The notes below the pieces were generated by a model. It made no database searches and was not told where the DNA came from. It worked only from the letters and a program-made list of their open reading frames with translations. A stretch of DNA of 64,000 nt, from the NCBI RefSeq assembly GCF_052857255.1, contig NW_027526677.1, forward strand, positions 1-64,000, written 5' to 3'. Of the stretch, positions 1 to 9,378 are shown piece by piece. Positions within the stretch are counted from its first letter, which is position 1. Every line of letters begins with the position of its first letter. The stretch is from Amblyomma americanum (lineage: Eukaryota > Arthropoda > Arachnida > Ixodida > Ixodidae). Made by a program: the position numbers and the translations under genes.

Positions 1-2365
1 GAGCAGAAGTAAGGGCAGTGCAGCCCACACCTGATATGAAGCTGCTCAATCTGCGCGAGAAGAGAGATCGCGCAGAGCGACGGGCGCGATTTACTGACAT
101 TGCCGCCTACTGGACTGTCTGCAACGGCTTGGACGCGGCAGCGCGCCGCCACACCGAGCTATACAGCGGCAGTGGGCTTCACTATGCCAAAGAAAGGTGG
201 AGGAAGATGTCAGCTCGCGGAGGCTGTTTGACACCCTGCGGCGCATTATCGAACCACAGGCAAACCCTCAACCACTGGCCGCCCTCGCAATCTCCAGCGG
301 GCTCAGCTTTGAAGTGTTGGCAGAGCGGTTTGCCGACCGGTTCGTGCCGCCCAGCCCCGCAAACGCAGCTAACATATCTGCTCTTGAGAGCCGCAGAAGC
401 GACGCCTCAGAAGCCTCGCCTGTCGCCTCAGAAGGTCCATGTGATGCGCCGTTCACCACGGCGGAACTGAACAATGCGCTGCTGCCGCCGCTCGGCGACC
501 GGACCGGACGGGGTGACATACCAGATGCTGCGAAACCTGAATTCGCAGCAACGACAGATCCTCCTGCAGCAGATCAGCCTGGTGTGGGAACGCGGGGAGC
601 TACCGGAGGATTGGCGAATCGCGGTCGTTTGTCCCATCCGAAAGGCAGGGCGCCCACCTACGGAGCTGAGCGGATACCAGCCAGTGGCATTAACATCGGC
701 GGCAGGTAAGCTCATGGAGCATATGGCGGGCTGCGGAGGCTGATTTGTTTGACGAGCGGCAGACGGGTTTTCCGTGGGATGCGTTACACGTCTGATTCTA
801 TATCGGACGTTGTTAAAGCGCTGGAGCGTGTCAGGGCGGCGGGCCAGGTTGCGCTGCTGTTACTACAGGACGTGTCAGGCGTTTTTAACAACGTTCACCG
901 CGCACCATTATCGCGGTGCTTGAAGGGGGCTGGTGTGAGCGGGCGCCTTTTGCGATACGTTTCATGGCTTCCGGAGCGGGCGCACTATGCGCGTACGAGT
1001 GGGGCGTAAGTTCTCCAAGCCTCGCCCGGTGGACATCGGCGTGCCGCAGGGCTCTGTCTTATCACCATTTCCGTTTAATGTGGCCATGTCGGTGGGTGCC
1101 GGCCTCCCATCCCACGAGCGGCCGAAACCATGTGTACATGTCCATATATGCAGACGACATAGCTCTGTGGTGCAGGGGACCACCGGACGAGGCGTTCCTT
1201 GTGCGAAGATGTCTTCAGGGAGCCCTAGCCACAATCAATGCCAGCTTGCGCGGCCTTGGTATGTCGCTGAGCGCGGGCAAACGGGTGGCCGTGGCCTGCC
1301 TTTCGCGATCCCGCGCGCACCTTGCGCCACTGTCACTGGACGGGACTCAGATTCCTTGGCGTAAATCGGTGCGGTACCTTGGCCTGTACATTGACTGGCG
1401 CCTTTCCTTCCGCCCAGCTGCGACCAAGGCCTGTCTGCAGATGAAGAGGATCACCGCCACCGCTCACAAGCTCACCGCTTGAGGGCAGGGCATCTCCCAG
1501 CAAGCCGCGCTGCGGCTATACACTGCCGCAGTTTTGGGAGCGGTTCTCTGTGCGCTGCCGCTCGTCGCGGTGCGCAAGCAGAGCTAGAAGAAACTCGAGC
1601 TCCAGCACCGCAAGTCCCTGCGCGTGTGCCTAGGCCTGCCCAAAAACGCGCAGTGCGCCGCAACGTTGGCCGAGGCAGGAGCGTGGCCCTTTGAGCTCCA
1701 AGCAGCGCGCAGGGCACTGAATCACATCGACCGGCTTCACCGCGCACCGGACGGCGGCTCGCTGCTGCAGCGTATGCGCTCGCACCCACGCTCACGAATG
1801 GGCGCGGCGCTGCTCGAGTATGAGCAATTGATCCAAGGCCCACCCCCCTACGGCTCCTGCGCGCCCTGGCCTGCTGCCTCGGAGGTACAGCGAGAGGTCC
1901 TCGGCGTTGCGGGAAAGCGGAGCACAACTCTCTGTGCTGTGCAGCAGCTGGCCAGAGCCGTCATACACGAAGAGCTCCAGGACCATCTCCTCGCGTACAC
2001 CGACGGTTCAGTGGCCCGCGATAGCTAATCCCTTGCAGCTACCATCCCCGCCCTGCGACTGCACAGCCAGCAACACAAATACTTCCTAGGCTCTTCCAGC
2101 ACGGCGGAGTTGACGGGATCCGGCTTGGGCTTGACCTGCTGCTCACACTCGGCCCTCCGCAGCCCGGGAGTGCTCTGCTGTGCGACTCCCGCGCCGCCCT
2201 CAGCTTCCTGCACTCTATTTCCGCGGTACCCACTAGTGCGGAAAATTCGATCGCGCATCGAGCGCCTCGTGCAGAGAGGATGTGCCTTGCGTGCACAGTG
2301 GGTGCCCAGTCACTGCGGCATCGCCGGCAACGAAGAAGCTCACGACCTCGCGACCGCTGCACGCA
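1..2365 (+). pseudogene. Degenerate non-LTR retrotransposon ORF2 (linker, RT, RNase H)
   Basis: This is the 3' part of a LINE whose polyprotein copied RNA into DNA at the target site. The reading frame starts inside the linker after the endonuclease, so the 5' end lies outside the window. Reverse transcriptase blocks are visible in shifting frames: GPDGVTYQML near 500, VFNNVHRAPL near 880, GVPQGSVLSP near 1045, and the catalytic YADD at 1147-1158. The fingerprint RYLGLYIDWRLSFRP follows near 1370. An RNase H domain follows (YTDGS near 2000, WVPSHCGIAGNEEAHDLA near 2300). Several frameshifts and stops make it non-functional. The RNase H points to an I/R1/Jockey-type lineage; the exact clade is not resolved. 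Confidence 0.85.
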
Positions 2366-3170
2366 GTTGCAGAAATTACTGATTCTTTATCTTTGTGTTC
2401 GTCTCTCGCTGCACATGTTGACGGTCTCATTTCAACAACTTTCTCATCCCTACTTCCTCCGCATTTGAGCATTGTTCATTTAGTATGGGTTCCTGGTCAC
2501 AGCAGTGTGACAGTAAATGAGATTGCCGACAATCTCGTAAAGGCTTCCCTCAGCGGCGCCGTGTTGCCAATCATCCCGGCTACAGCCTATATTACAGAGT
2601 CTAGATTTCGGCGATGTGCGTTTTTAAGCGCGCAAGACACATCACTTTTAACATCGGCGGATTATGAGCACCTTAAATATTATTGGAACAGGAAAATTTG
2701 ACAGGAACACGAATTGTGTGACAGAACTATAGTCCACATTCTTTGTGACTGCCCAGCCTACAGCCGAGCGTTGGCGCACCTAGATCCATGCGAACTGAAC
2801 GGAATGCAGATTCTCGGCTACAGGCCACTGCGATAGCCGCCGGTGAAGGCCTCCTAGGCACTGCTCTGCTTCTTGAGGACTTCTGGCCTGCACGATAGGC
2901 TGTGATTTTACCGATCTCTTTCGCTCTCCATAGTGGCTTCAAGTGCCTGCTACTCTGTTTTCTCCTTATGTTTACCCCCGCACTCCTTTCCACTATGCAA
3001 GATAGCAAACCGGTTACTCTTTTGGTTAAATTCCCTGCATTTCCTCCTCCTCCTCCTTCTGCTAGTCTAGCACTGTGCTGCGGCGTCAGTTTATGGCATT
3101 TCCCCTATGGCAGACGGATATTTTCACGCTTGGGGAGCCCTCAGACGGGGTGTATAGCTTATGATTAGGT
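2366..3170 (+). pseudogene. 3' end of a second, different LINE fused to the first
   Basis: Immediately after the first RNase H ends, a second RNase H tail begins (VWVPGHSSVTVNEIADNLV near 2490-2540). It is followed by a C-terminal segment with cysteines around CDRTIVHILCDC (about 2716-2750). This repeats a domain just passed, so it belongs to another element rather than a continuation. A stop at about 2698 and later stops show decay. The remaining roughly 300 bases look like 3' untranslated sequence. The junction near 2366 could be a 5'-truncated insertion or a recombination product. Confidence 0.65.
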
Positions 3171-3284
3171 ACGATAGGTGTCGTTCTGACCCTGTTCAGC
3201 TTAGGTTTGGGTCTGAGTACAAAGTTCCAGAGAGGGGGAGAGAAACAACTCTATTGCGCCGGGGTTTGGTCTCTAAAGTTTAGT

Positions 3285-3752
3285 GCGTTCTGCACACTGG
3301 ATAGACAATGAGCCCACCCTGCCAAATAGCAGTTAAATTAGTGGTTGATCACGAGAGGTTGGTCACCCAATGAACGCTGCCACGTATTGATGCTGTGTCG
3401 CGTGTGTGCAGCAGCGTTGTCAGCGCTAAAGCATACAGCCCACATCTCTTCCCTCCCCGCCGCGTACCTCAATGCGCGATTGCGGCGTCCACTGCCCCAG
3501 AGAATCAGTTATGCGCATTACTTTGCGCATTACTTTCCTCAAAATATTCGGAGTCTAGAGTGCTGTCAACGCTATTACCAATGTACAAAAATAACGCCGA
3601 CGGACTATAGCTTCAGGGCCGCGTTTCTGCTACAACGTTATGAATGGCAACGCATGCAGCGCACATTTGTCACTACCGCCACGTTGTTTAAAGCTCGACT
3701 GAGGCGTCCACCACCCCTGGGGACCAGTTATGCGCAATTCCTTTTCTTTCGA
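3285..3752 (+). repeat. Interspersed repeat, copy 1 of 2
   Basis: This stretch aligns with 7527-7965. Shared landmarks include 'gcgttctgcaca', 'cacccaatgaacg', 'ataacgccgacg' and 'taccgcca' in the same order and spacing. No coding frame is conserved between the copies, so it looks like a non-coding repeat. Strand is arbitrary. The right end abuts the Helentron-like element, consistent with that element having inserted at or beside the repeat's T/A-rich end. Confidence 0.6.
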
Positions 3753-3790
3753 AAAAAAATGGCCGTGGCTTAGCTTGGTTAAGCCCGGTG

Positions 3791-3803
3791 ATTGCGAAGC
3801 AAT
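3791..3803. repeat. Terminal palindromic repeat, 3' side of Helentron-1
   Basis: The 13-bp palindrome ATTGCGAAGCAAT recurs at 5075-5087 and, nearly unchanged, at both ends of the second copy (15470-15482 and 17029-17041). It therefore marks both termini of the family. Confidence 0.7.
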
Positions 3804-3896
3804 AGTGTGTTATTCTCGGATCAGCTGGTAGTATGGCTGGTGGTAGTCTTGGGTTATGCTAGTCTTACGGCTTACAGTGAATCATCTAAGAGGAAG

Positions 3897-4580
3897 TCAT
3901 CCGTCGAATCCATGTATACCGACAAATATTTCCCTTACCAGCGCGCCCATTACAAAATCTTCCAGTATCGATAGGCCGACGGTGCGGTAACACTCCATTT
4001 TCTCCGCGTCGTAAGATATGCCCACTAGGTGCTTGCAGTAGCGTTCGTTAAAGTACGGTAGCGTTACGCCGTAATAAATGCAGGGGTTATTGTCCCCGTC
4101 CAAATTGCGATACAGTTTGTTGTACGTCTCCTCGTCGTCTTCACGACGCATTAGCGGTAGCTTGTATGTTTCGGCCACGTTGTAGAAGGCCAAGTTGTCT
4201 GCATAACACCCCCATCGTTCGTCGGTCATCTTAAGTTTGCCCCACTTGTGCGTTGGCGTGTCCGGCGTGTCGCTGGCTGTGGCTGCCCCGGGGTCCGGCG
4301 GTAGACCCATCTTGCGTCTTACAATGTCGTTCTTGTAGCGCTGTACGCGCTCGTACGCGTCGCCTATAGAGACCTCGTCCAGGTAGCAAAACGCGTTTTT
4401 ATTGTTTTTGTTGAACATGGTTCGAGTAGACCGCTTTATGGGGTTGGGTGGCGTCTTTGACTGACCGCCGAGACGACGGTATGGCTCGAACGGCGTGCAC
4501 GACATGGCTTCACACCCACTTTTCGTGAACACGAATCGACCGTTGCTACACGTCAAACCATCCGGGCACGGGTAATCCAC
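3897..4580 (-). CDS. Per os infectivity factor-like (possibly PIF-1-like) protein fragment
   Basis: A 227-residue frame is completely open on the minus strand and stays open upstream to about 4603, where homology to the sister element stops. The translation is cysteine-rich at the N-terminus (CPDGLTCSNGRF, GCEAMSC). The C-terminal half has a Y-C-centred block (YYGVTLPYFNERYCKHLVG, then EKMECYRTVG and ILEDFVMGALVREI). This pattern reminds me of the envelope protein PIF-1 of baculovirus- and nudivirus-type insect viruses, which acts in entry to gut cells. I recognise it only by pattern. It lacks the usual full length (PIF-1 is about twice as long) and any signal peptide, so it is a captured fragment. 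It lies downstream of, and in the same orientation as, the element's own promoter region. A host gene fragment is the alternative. Confidence 0.4.
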   Translation of the reverse strand: MDYPCPDGLTCSNGRFVFTKSGCEAMSCTPFEPYRRLGGQSKTPPNPIKRSTRTMFNKNNKNAFCYLDEVSIGDAYERVQRYKNDIVRRKMGLPPDPGAATASDTPDTPTHKWGKLKMTDERWGCYADNLAFYNVAETYKLPLMRREDDEETYNKLYRNLDGDNNPCIYYGVTLPYFNERYCKHLVGISYDAEKMECYRTVGLSILEDFVMGALVREIFVGIHGFDG

Positions 4581-4597
4581 TGGAAGGGGTTCCCACG

Positions 4598-4663
4598 TTA
4601 CGGCGTAGCTCGCTGATGCTTCCTCTTTGCATTCTGCCGAGCTGCCTTGTTCGTAGGCACCAT
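4598..4663 (-). pseudogene. Truncated N-terminus of basic-repeat (STPR-like) Helentron protein
   Basis: ATG at 4661-4663 opens 21 codons, MVPTNKAARQNAKRKHQRAT, then the frame hits TAA at 4598-4600 right where the captured insert begins. The same N-terminus continues for about 100 residues in the sister copy (15565-15867). Basic, ET/E-rich score-and-three-amino-acid repeats of this type precede Rep-helicase in some arthropod Helitron-like elements. Here only the start remains. Confidence 0.55.
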
Positions 4664-4716
4664 CGTAACATCTGGCTGTATGACTGCCTTGGCGAGAGGA
4701 GCGGAGCTGTTTTATA

Positions 4717-4976
4717 CAGCTGGTGTGACGTCACTCTGACCATAGCGCCCCTGGTGAGAGGAGCGGGAGTTAGGCCGCCGTTGGTGGCTACCGTCTCACC
4801 TCGCGACGGCGTGAGATGGGGCCCCATTTTTACACAGCTGGTGTGACGTCACACCGACCGTAGCGCCCCTGGTGAGAGGAGCGGGAGTTAGGCCGCCGTT
4901 GGTGGCTACCGCCTCGCCTCGCGACGGCGTGAGATGGGGCCCCGTTTTTACACAGCTGGTGTGACGTCACTCTAGG
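4717..4976. repeat. 118-bp tandem repeat with CRE palindromes, Helentron-1 5' region
   Basis: Two full units (4717-4834, 4835-4952) and the start of a third are nearly identical. Each begins CAGCTGGTGTGACGTCAC. The 10-bp palindrome GTGACGTCAC (core TGACGTCA, the CREB/ATF site) occurs at 4725-4734, 4843-4852, 4961-4970 and, beyond the array, 4986-4995. The array sits just upstream of the minus-strand ATG, so it may act as the element's promoter. The sister element has one unit. Confidence 0.85.
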
Positions 4977-5074
4977 TCACGTGGTGTGACGTCACGCAGC
5001 GAGGTCACGCTAAAGATCAATGGTGCCTACCACCGCCTCGCCACGGAACGGGCTGAAGTGCGACCTAAGGTAGT

Positions 5075-5087
5075 ATTGCTTCGCAAT
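5075..5087. repeat. Terminal palindromic repeat, 5' side of Helentron-1
   Basis: ATTGCTTCGCAAT, the inverted counterpart of 3791-3803. It lies only a few bases inside the A-rich flank. Confidence 0.7.
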
Positions 5088-5149
5088 AAAAAATAAAGAT
5101 TGGGTTTGAAGCGACAAGCTTCACTACGCCAGCTTCTTGAGCCGTCAGC

Positions 5150-5520
5150 GGGGCGGCAAGTTTGACCTATTATTCAAACAAGGAAATGCCGCCCCTCACA
5201 ATTTAGATAGACTGAACTGCGTCCCTAAGGGAAGGAAAATGAAATAAAATTCCTTTCAAGGAAAGCAAATTACGCCTGTCTCGCGTTTCTGGCTGTAGAC
5301 GCGAATCGTGGCGTAAGGCAAGGAATGGAAAATAAATTTTGTTTTAAGGAAAGAAAATGACGCCTGTTCTACAGATCTCGGGGGACACATGAACCGCGCC
5401 GCAAGCAAATTGAAACGAAAGTTGGTTTAAGGAGAGGATATCATGCCTGTCTCAGTTATCTCAGAATATGCCAGAACCGTGCCTTAACGGAAGGAAAGCG
5501 TAGTAGTAGTAGCAAGGGGT
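5150..5520 (-). repeat. Array of SINE 3'-tail repeats
   Basis: About four diverged repeats of roughly 100 bp share 'aaggaaa...atg(a/c)cgcctgtctc' and 'gaaccg(c/t)gcc' blocks. The same blocks form the 3' end of the tRNA-derived SINEs at 8010-8262 and 9095-9280. A further fragment with 'gaaagttggttttaa' lies at about 5925-5985. This looks like tail fragments of minus-strand SINEs, tandemly amplified or repeatedly inserted. No gene is seen between 5093 and 6390. Confidence 0.6.
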
Positions 5521-5789
5521 TTTTAGTAAAATAATAATAAAAAGGAATGAAACGATTTTTGCTAGCCTCAGCAGGCGAAGTGTTCGGCTTGAAGCACTCT
5601 GGCCTGGGTCGGGCCGGTGTTGCACTGCCTCCGGGATTGGCCCGGGGCGTATTAGCGCGCACATTTTCTTTCTACCGTTGCTCTCCCATTCTTTATTTTC
5701 CTATATTCAGCACGCGGCAGCGAGCATGGATCGACTTGAGTAAGTAAACAGGCCCGTGCACTTTTCTATTCTTTCTTCCTATCAGAAAC

Positions 5790-5811
5790 AACAGCAGCAG
5801 CAGCAGCAGCA
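5790..5811 (+). repeat. (CAG)n microsatellite
   Basis: About seven CAG/AGC units in uninterrupted succession, not within a convincing coding frame. Confidence 0.85.
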
Positions 5812-6789
5812 TACTGAAGCACCCGAGCTGGGGCAGAGGAAATAAAGGATAGCAGGCAGAATGGACAAATGAAATGAAAGACGTGAGGGGACAAGAAGAG
5901 AGGAGATGGGGTGAGGTGCCGAAGGAAATTGAAAGTTGGTTTTAACAACAGGAAATGATGCCTGTCTCACATTGCGCCGTTCCCTTTCTCCAAAAAAAAA
6001 CAATTTCTTTTTCAAATTGACTTTCTGAAATTATCTGCAGAGTTTGCGGGTCGCTTGGGGTTGGTATTTTTTTCCTTATCTCCGCACATATCACCGAAGC
6101 TATATAAAATATATACTCTCTTGGGTGAGCGCTTTTAATGACGGTTCGAAGAAAGCATTATGTTTAACGAATAAAAAAGCCTGCTACGGTGTGTGTGTAT
6201 CAGTACGGCTATCTATGGTTACCGCCAGTCATTCGACCACAAATGAAGCCAGGTGCATGCAGCTTTTCGGTTTCGAACACGGTTAACCAGAGGTGAAGCA
6301 CCAGCATTTTTTAATTTGTTATCAAGAAAAGGAAACGGCGCTGTAACTGTCGCGCATATGTCGGAGGACACCCGAACCACGCCGTAAAGCGGTTTCACCT
6401 CTGGCTCATTTGGTCAAACGGCTACTAAATTCAAATCGCTACGAGGCACGTCAAAGAACGCTGACGGCTTTCCTTTTGTATATCGTGGATTAGCCGGCCT
6501 AATCCACAGATTTTGATCACATGTTTGTGTTTATGCACCTTGCGCTTAGTTTACAAGAGCTGTTCAACGATCAATATGAACCGAAGACCGACAGCTTGCG
6601 GAGCCGTCTGGTCATGAATTTCCCACCTTACACCTTTGATGTGAGCGCACATCGTTGCAACGCTCTCGCTAGCGTATCTTGCTCATATTTGTGAATGCAA
6701 AAAACAAAAGAGTACTCATATACTATGACAACGCTGTACCTAAATCGTTGCCTGGAATTTTTAATCAGTTACATCTAACTATTCCATGT

Positions 6790-7136
6790 AAGTCACACGA
6801 CGGGCCTTCACATCCTGTTCGGTTTGTTGCGCTTGACTGACGCCTTCCATGGGCCCTATCGGCGGCTAAGCGGCGTCTATTACTCTCGGCAGTCTGGCGT
6901 CTTCGTCTGGCAATGCGTTCCTCTCACTGTTCGGGCGTCTCCGGTGCTCTCTGCGCCTTCTGACGCTCATTCACCTTTTGCTGAGTAGCCAACAGCCATG
7001 CGACAACCTCAGGATCGGAAGAGTTAATGTTCTCTTCTATATACCGCTGTTTAGCAACGTGGGGACTCTCCTTCTGTATCTCGATATAAAGCATTGCGAT
7101 ACAGCCGCTGATTACATATTCGCTTTTTATACGCAA
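6790..7136 (-). pseudogene. STPR-like basic-repeat protein remnant
   Basis: The minus strand reads into KVNERQKAQRAPETPEQ, then after a one-base shift EERIARRRRQTAESNRRRLA. These are ETPEQ/RLARRRE-type repeats as in the N-terminus encoded at 15565-15867. The frame is broken by a stop at about 6924 and further stops follow. No Rep or helicase motif follows, so the rest of the protein is deleted. Confidence 0.5.
7123..7132 (-). promoter_or_regulatory. TATA-box-like element upstream of the STPR remnant
   Basis: The minus strand reads GTATAAAAAG here, about 50 bases downstream of a CRE palindrome at 7180-7187 and just before the start of the reading frame. The arrangement suggests a Pol II promoter of the third Helentron-like element; function is inferred. 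Confidence 0.4.
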
Positions 7137-7254
7137 TGCTGCGCATGCGTAACGCGCGGTTCGGGTAATGAACGCGGTCTGACGTCACACGAAACGGTGG
7201 TGGCGGTGTGATGTCATCCCAGAAGGCGCCACGAGCGCGCAAAGCACAGTATCC

Positions 7255-7325
7255 ACCTCACATATCTCGGTGGACACCCGAACCCCGCCGTAAAGGAAAG
7301 GATAAAAAAGGGAGGAAACGACGAA
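7255..7325 (-). repeat. SINE 3'-end fragment
   Basis: 'cggtggacacccgaaccccgccgtaaagg' is written here only in part; the block GAACCCCGCCGTAAAGGAAA matches the 3' end of the full SINE at 8010-8262. The tRNA head is missing. Confidence 0.6.
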
Positions 7326-7526
7326 GCGCACGACGCACCCACTCCTTCTACTTGGTTGCCATGGTAACGACGCATGCGCACCACTGGCCACACGCCTGTA
7401 CTGCGAAAAGCTCGACTTGTAGCCTTGTGTAGCTCCCGCTACAAAAAAAATTAGCTTCAGTAGTACTGCTGAACCGGTTAGACAGCGAAAGCGGGCCACA
7501 AGACGCGTCGGCGTCTGAAACGTTGA

Positions 7527-7965
7527 TTGCGTTCTGCACAAACCATAGGCAACGCACCCACCCTGCCACCCTGGCAGGTGGCAGTTAACGGTTGATCGCG
7601 AGAGGATGATCACCCAATGAACGTTGCGGACTATTGCTGAACTGCCGCGTGTGTGCCACGATGTTTTAAGCGCTAATGCATTCGCCCCCTCTCCCTGTCA
7701 CCACTGCCACGTACCTTAAAGCGCGATTGTGGCGTAAAGTTACCAAGGGAGCCAGTTATTCGCCTTCCTTTCCTTAAAATCGTGGAAGTCTAGGATGTTC
7801 TCAACGCCCATGAACAGAAATAACGCCGACGCCGCGCTTCTGCCACAACGTTGCAAATGCCAATTTACGCATGCAGGACACATCTGTTACTACCGCCATG
7901 CCAAGTAGAATAAAATGCCAATGAGGTGTCCACTGTCCCTGGAGGACCGTTAAGCGCCTTTCCTT
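7527..7965 (+). repeat. Interspersed repeat, copy 2 of 2
   Basis: This is the diverged copy of 3285-3752. It runs directly into the tail of the minus-strand SINE that follows, so SINE insertion probably set its right edge. The stretch 7330-7526 contains nothing I recognise. Confidence 0.6.
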
Positions 7966-8009
7966 TGCTCAATAATAATGATTGGTTTGAGGGAAAAAAG
8001 TAACGCAGT

Positions 8010-8262
8010 ATCTGTATCGTATATCGTTGCACACCTGAACCGCGCCGTAAAGGAAGGGATAAAGGAGGAAGAGAGGTGCGTTAGTGTAGGGCTTCGGAAT
8101 AATTTCGACCACTTGGGGATCATTAACGTGCACTGACATCGCACAGCTCACGGGCGCCTTAGCGTTTTGCCTGCATCAAAACGCAGCCGCCCCGGTCGGG
8201 TTCGAACCCGGGAACTCCGGATCAGTAGCCGAGCGCTCTAACCACTGAGCCACCGAGGCGGG
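8010..8262 (-). mobile_element. tRNA-derived SINE (Ruka-like), near full length
   Basis: Read on the minus strand it starts with a tRNA-like head: an A-box-like GTGGCTCAGTGGTTAGAGC-type block and a perfect B box GGTTCGAACCC. A body with 'gtgcacg..aatgatcccc' follows, then a 3' tail 'cttcctttacggcgcggttc'. It is transcribed by Pol III and mobilised by LINE enzymes in related families. The head retains tRNA-like folding but the CCGCGGCGGC tail marks it as SINE, not a tRNA gene. Confidence 0.8.
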
Positions 8263-8329
8263 TCCTTTGCTTTAGAAGAAAATTGAATATTGACGTTTAT
8301 CATTGTTGTCATAATCTCATTATTCTCTC

Positions 8330-8545
8330 TCAAGCGCTCAGCTACTGATCCGCAGTTCCCGTTTTCGAACCCGACCGCGGCGGCTGCGCTTTTATGGAGG
8401 AAAAACGCTAAGGCGCCCGTGTGGTGTGCGATGTGTGCTGTGCCCACCACTATGCCACCTCTTATTTTCTTCTTTCAATCCTTCATTCAGCCCTTCCCTT
8501 ACGGCGCAGTGCATCTGTCCAACGATATATGAAGAGGATACTGCG
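8330..8545 (+). mobile_element. tRNA-derived SINE, 5'-truncated, plus strand
   Basis: It begins within the tRNA-like head (CTCAGCTACTGATCCG), has a damaged B box (TTTTCGAACCC), then the body with a deletion and the tail 'cccttcccttacggcgc' ending at an 'atatgaagagg' segment. It faces the minus-strand copy at 8010-8262. Confidence 0.75.
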
Positions 8546-8594
8546 ACATTTCTCCCCCCCTCCCAGAAAAAAAGGTAAGTGTTTACTTCACCTT

Positions 8595-8627
8595 TGACCT
8601 TTGGCTTTGACCTCTGAACTTTGACCT
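8595..8627 (+). other. Cluster of TGACCT nuclear-receptor half-sites
   Basis: TGACCT occurs at 8595-8600, 8608-8613 and 8622-8627, with TGAACT at 8615-8620, inside a TTTGACCT-rich stretch. The reverse complement AGGTCA is the half-site of EcR/USP and other nuclear receptors. It may equally be a cryptic simple repeat. The region 8640-9095 shows nothing else recognisable. Confidence 0.35.
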
Positions 8628-9094
8628 TTACCTTCGACAATGGCATTTGACGCTGAATTGACGTTGAAGTGCCTGGGATAGCATGTGGAAGAACACCATA
8701 GTTATGCCATGGCTTAGTCTTGGTTTGACCTCTGCCTCAATAGAAGGGCGAAACCGCAAGCACCGCGAATTCATTACGAGATAGCGTAATGAAGCTTTCT
8801 CTTCAAAACCGCGTTTGTGTAGATATCACAAAAGGAAATTCCACCGTGATTTGTATCGCTCATAATGGACATTATTAAGAGCGCCGCGGCCAATTCTCGA
8901 AGAATGCGTGCTCTCCCATTCCTCAGCCCATTCCACACCTCTCTATGAGCCATGGCGGGAGTTATCAATGAAAGCGGTGTGAAAATTAGCTTGGAGAAAA
9001 GTTGAAGCCTAATATTACTTGAGCGACTTACGTGTGGATTAAGGAAATTACGTGCGATTAACGCGAAAGCATTTAAATTCTATTCAAATTCTGC

Positions 9095-9280
9095 TGCGCC
9101 TGTCTTACTCACCACGCCGGACACCTGAACCGCACCAGTACGGGAAGGGATAAAGAAGAGAGTGAAAAAAGAACGGACGAAAGAGGTGCCGTAGTGCTCG
9201 TCTGTGGATAATTTTGACCTCCTGGGGTTCGTCAACGAGCACTGACATCGCGCACACATGGACGCCTTTTGCGTTTCGGA
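9095..9280 (-). mobile_element. tRNA-derived SINE body without head, minus strand
   Basis: The tail block 'acctgaaccgca' and body 'gacctcctggggttcgtcaacg' match the SINE at 8010-8262. The tRNA-like head is absent because the sequence switches to an opposite-strand SINE head at 9281. Confidence 0.7.
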
Positions 9281-9378
9281 CCCGCCGCGGTGGCTCAGTG
9301 GTTAGCACGCACGTCTACTGAGCCGGAGGTGCCGCGTTCGAACCTAACAGCGGCGCCTGCGTTTCGATGATTTCATGA
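9281..9378 (+). mobile_element. SINE tRNA-like head, plus strand, 3'-truncated
   Basis: CCCGCCGCGGTGGCTCAGTG (A-box region) and GTTCGAACC (B box) are present, followed by 'gcgtttcgatga' and then loss of the body. It forms a head-to-head junction with the preceding minus-strand SINE. Confidence 0.7.

Larger units (their letters stand above)
3753..5092 (-). mobile_element. Helentron-like non-autonomous element carrying a captured viral-type gene
   Basis: Compared with the copy at 15434-17044, both ends match closely while the centres differ, which defines a mobile element. Read on the minus strand it starts after a T run with the palindrome ATTGCTTCGCAAT (5075-5087). It continues through a 118-bp tandem repeat region and the ATG of a basic-repeat protein, and ends with ATTGCGAAGCAAT (3791-3803) plus a terminal hairpin (GGCTTA/TAAGCC stem, 3765-3785). 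No target duplication is seen and both copies sit in A/T runs. Short inverted ends, a terminal hairpin, internal minisatellite and T-T insertion fit Helentron/HINE elements (rolling-circle transposons). The Rep/helicase itself is absent, so class assignment is inference. Confidence 0.6.
6391..7226 (-). mobile_element. Third Helentron-like element remnant
   Basis: The left end on the plus strand (CTCTGGCTCATTTGGTCAAA, from about 6393) resembles the terminal hairpin of the elements at 3.75 and 15.4 kb. On the minus strand it has the same order of parts: a CRE site (TGACGTCA, 7180-7187), a TATA box, and a basic-repeat protein start. The 5' end near 7226 is a guess because no second copy of this subfamily lies in the window. 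Confidence 0.4.

Noticed and set aside
3761..3785. tRNA A-box-like sequence (TGGCTTAGCTTGGTTA) suggesting a SINE head
   Set aside because: No B box follows, and the same sequence forms the terminal hairpin shared by two mobile-element copies.
5150..5520. CRISPR-like direct repeat array
   Set aside because: Repeats are diverged SINE tails of unequal length in eukaryotic DNA, with no spacer pattern or cas genes.
8180..8262. tRNA gene on the minus strand
   Set aside because: The tRNA-like head is fused to a conserved SINE body and recurs at 9281, 10075 and 10388, so it is a SINE, not a tRNA gene.
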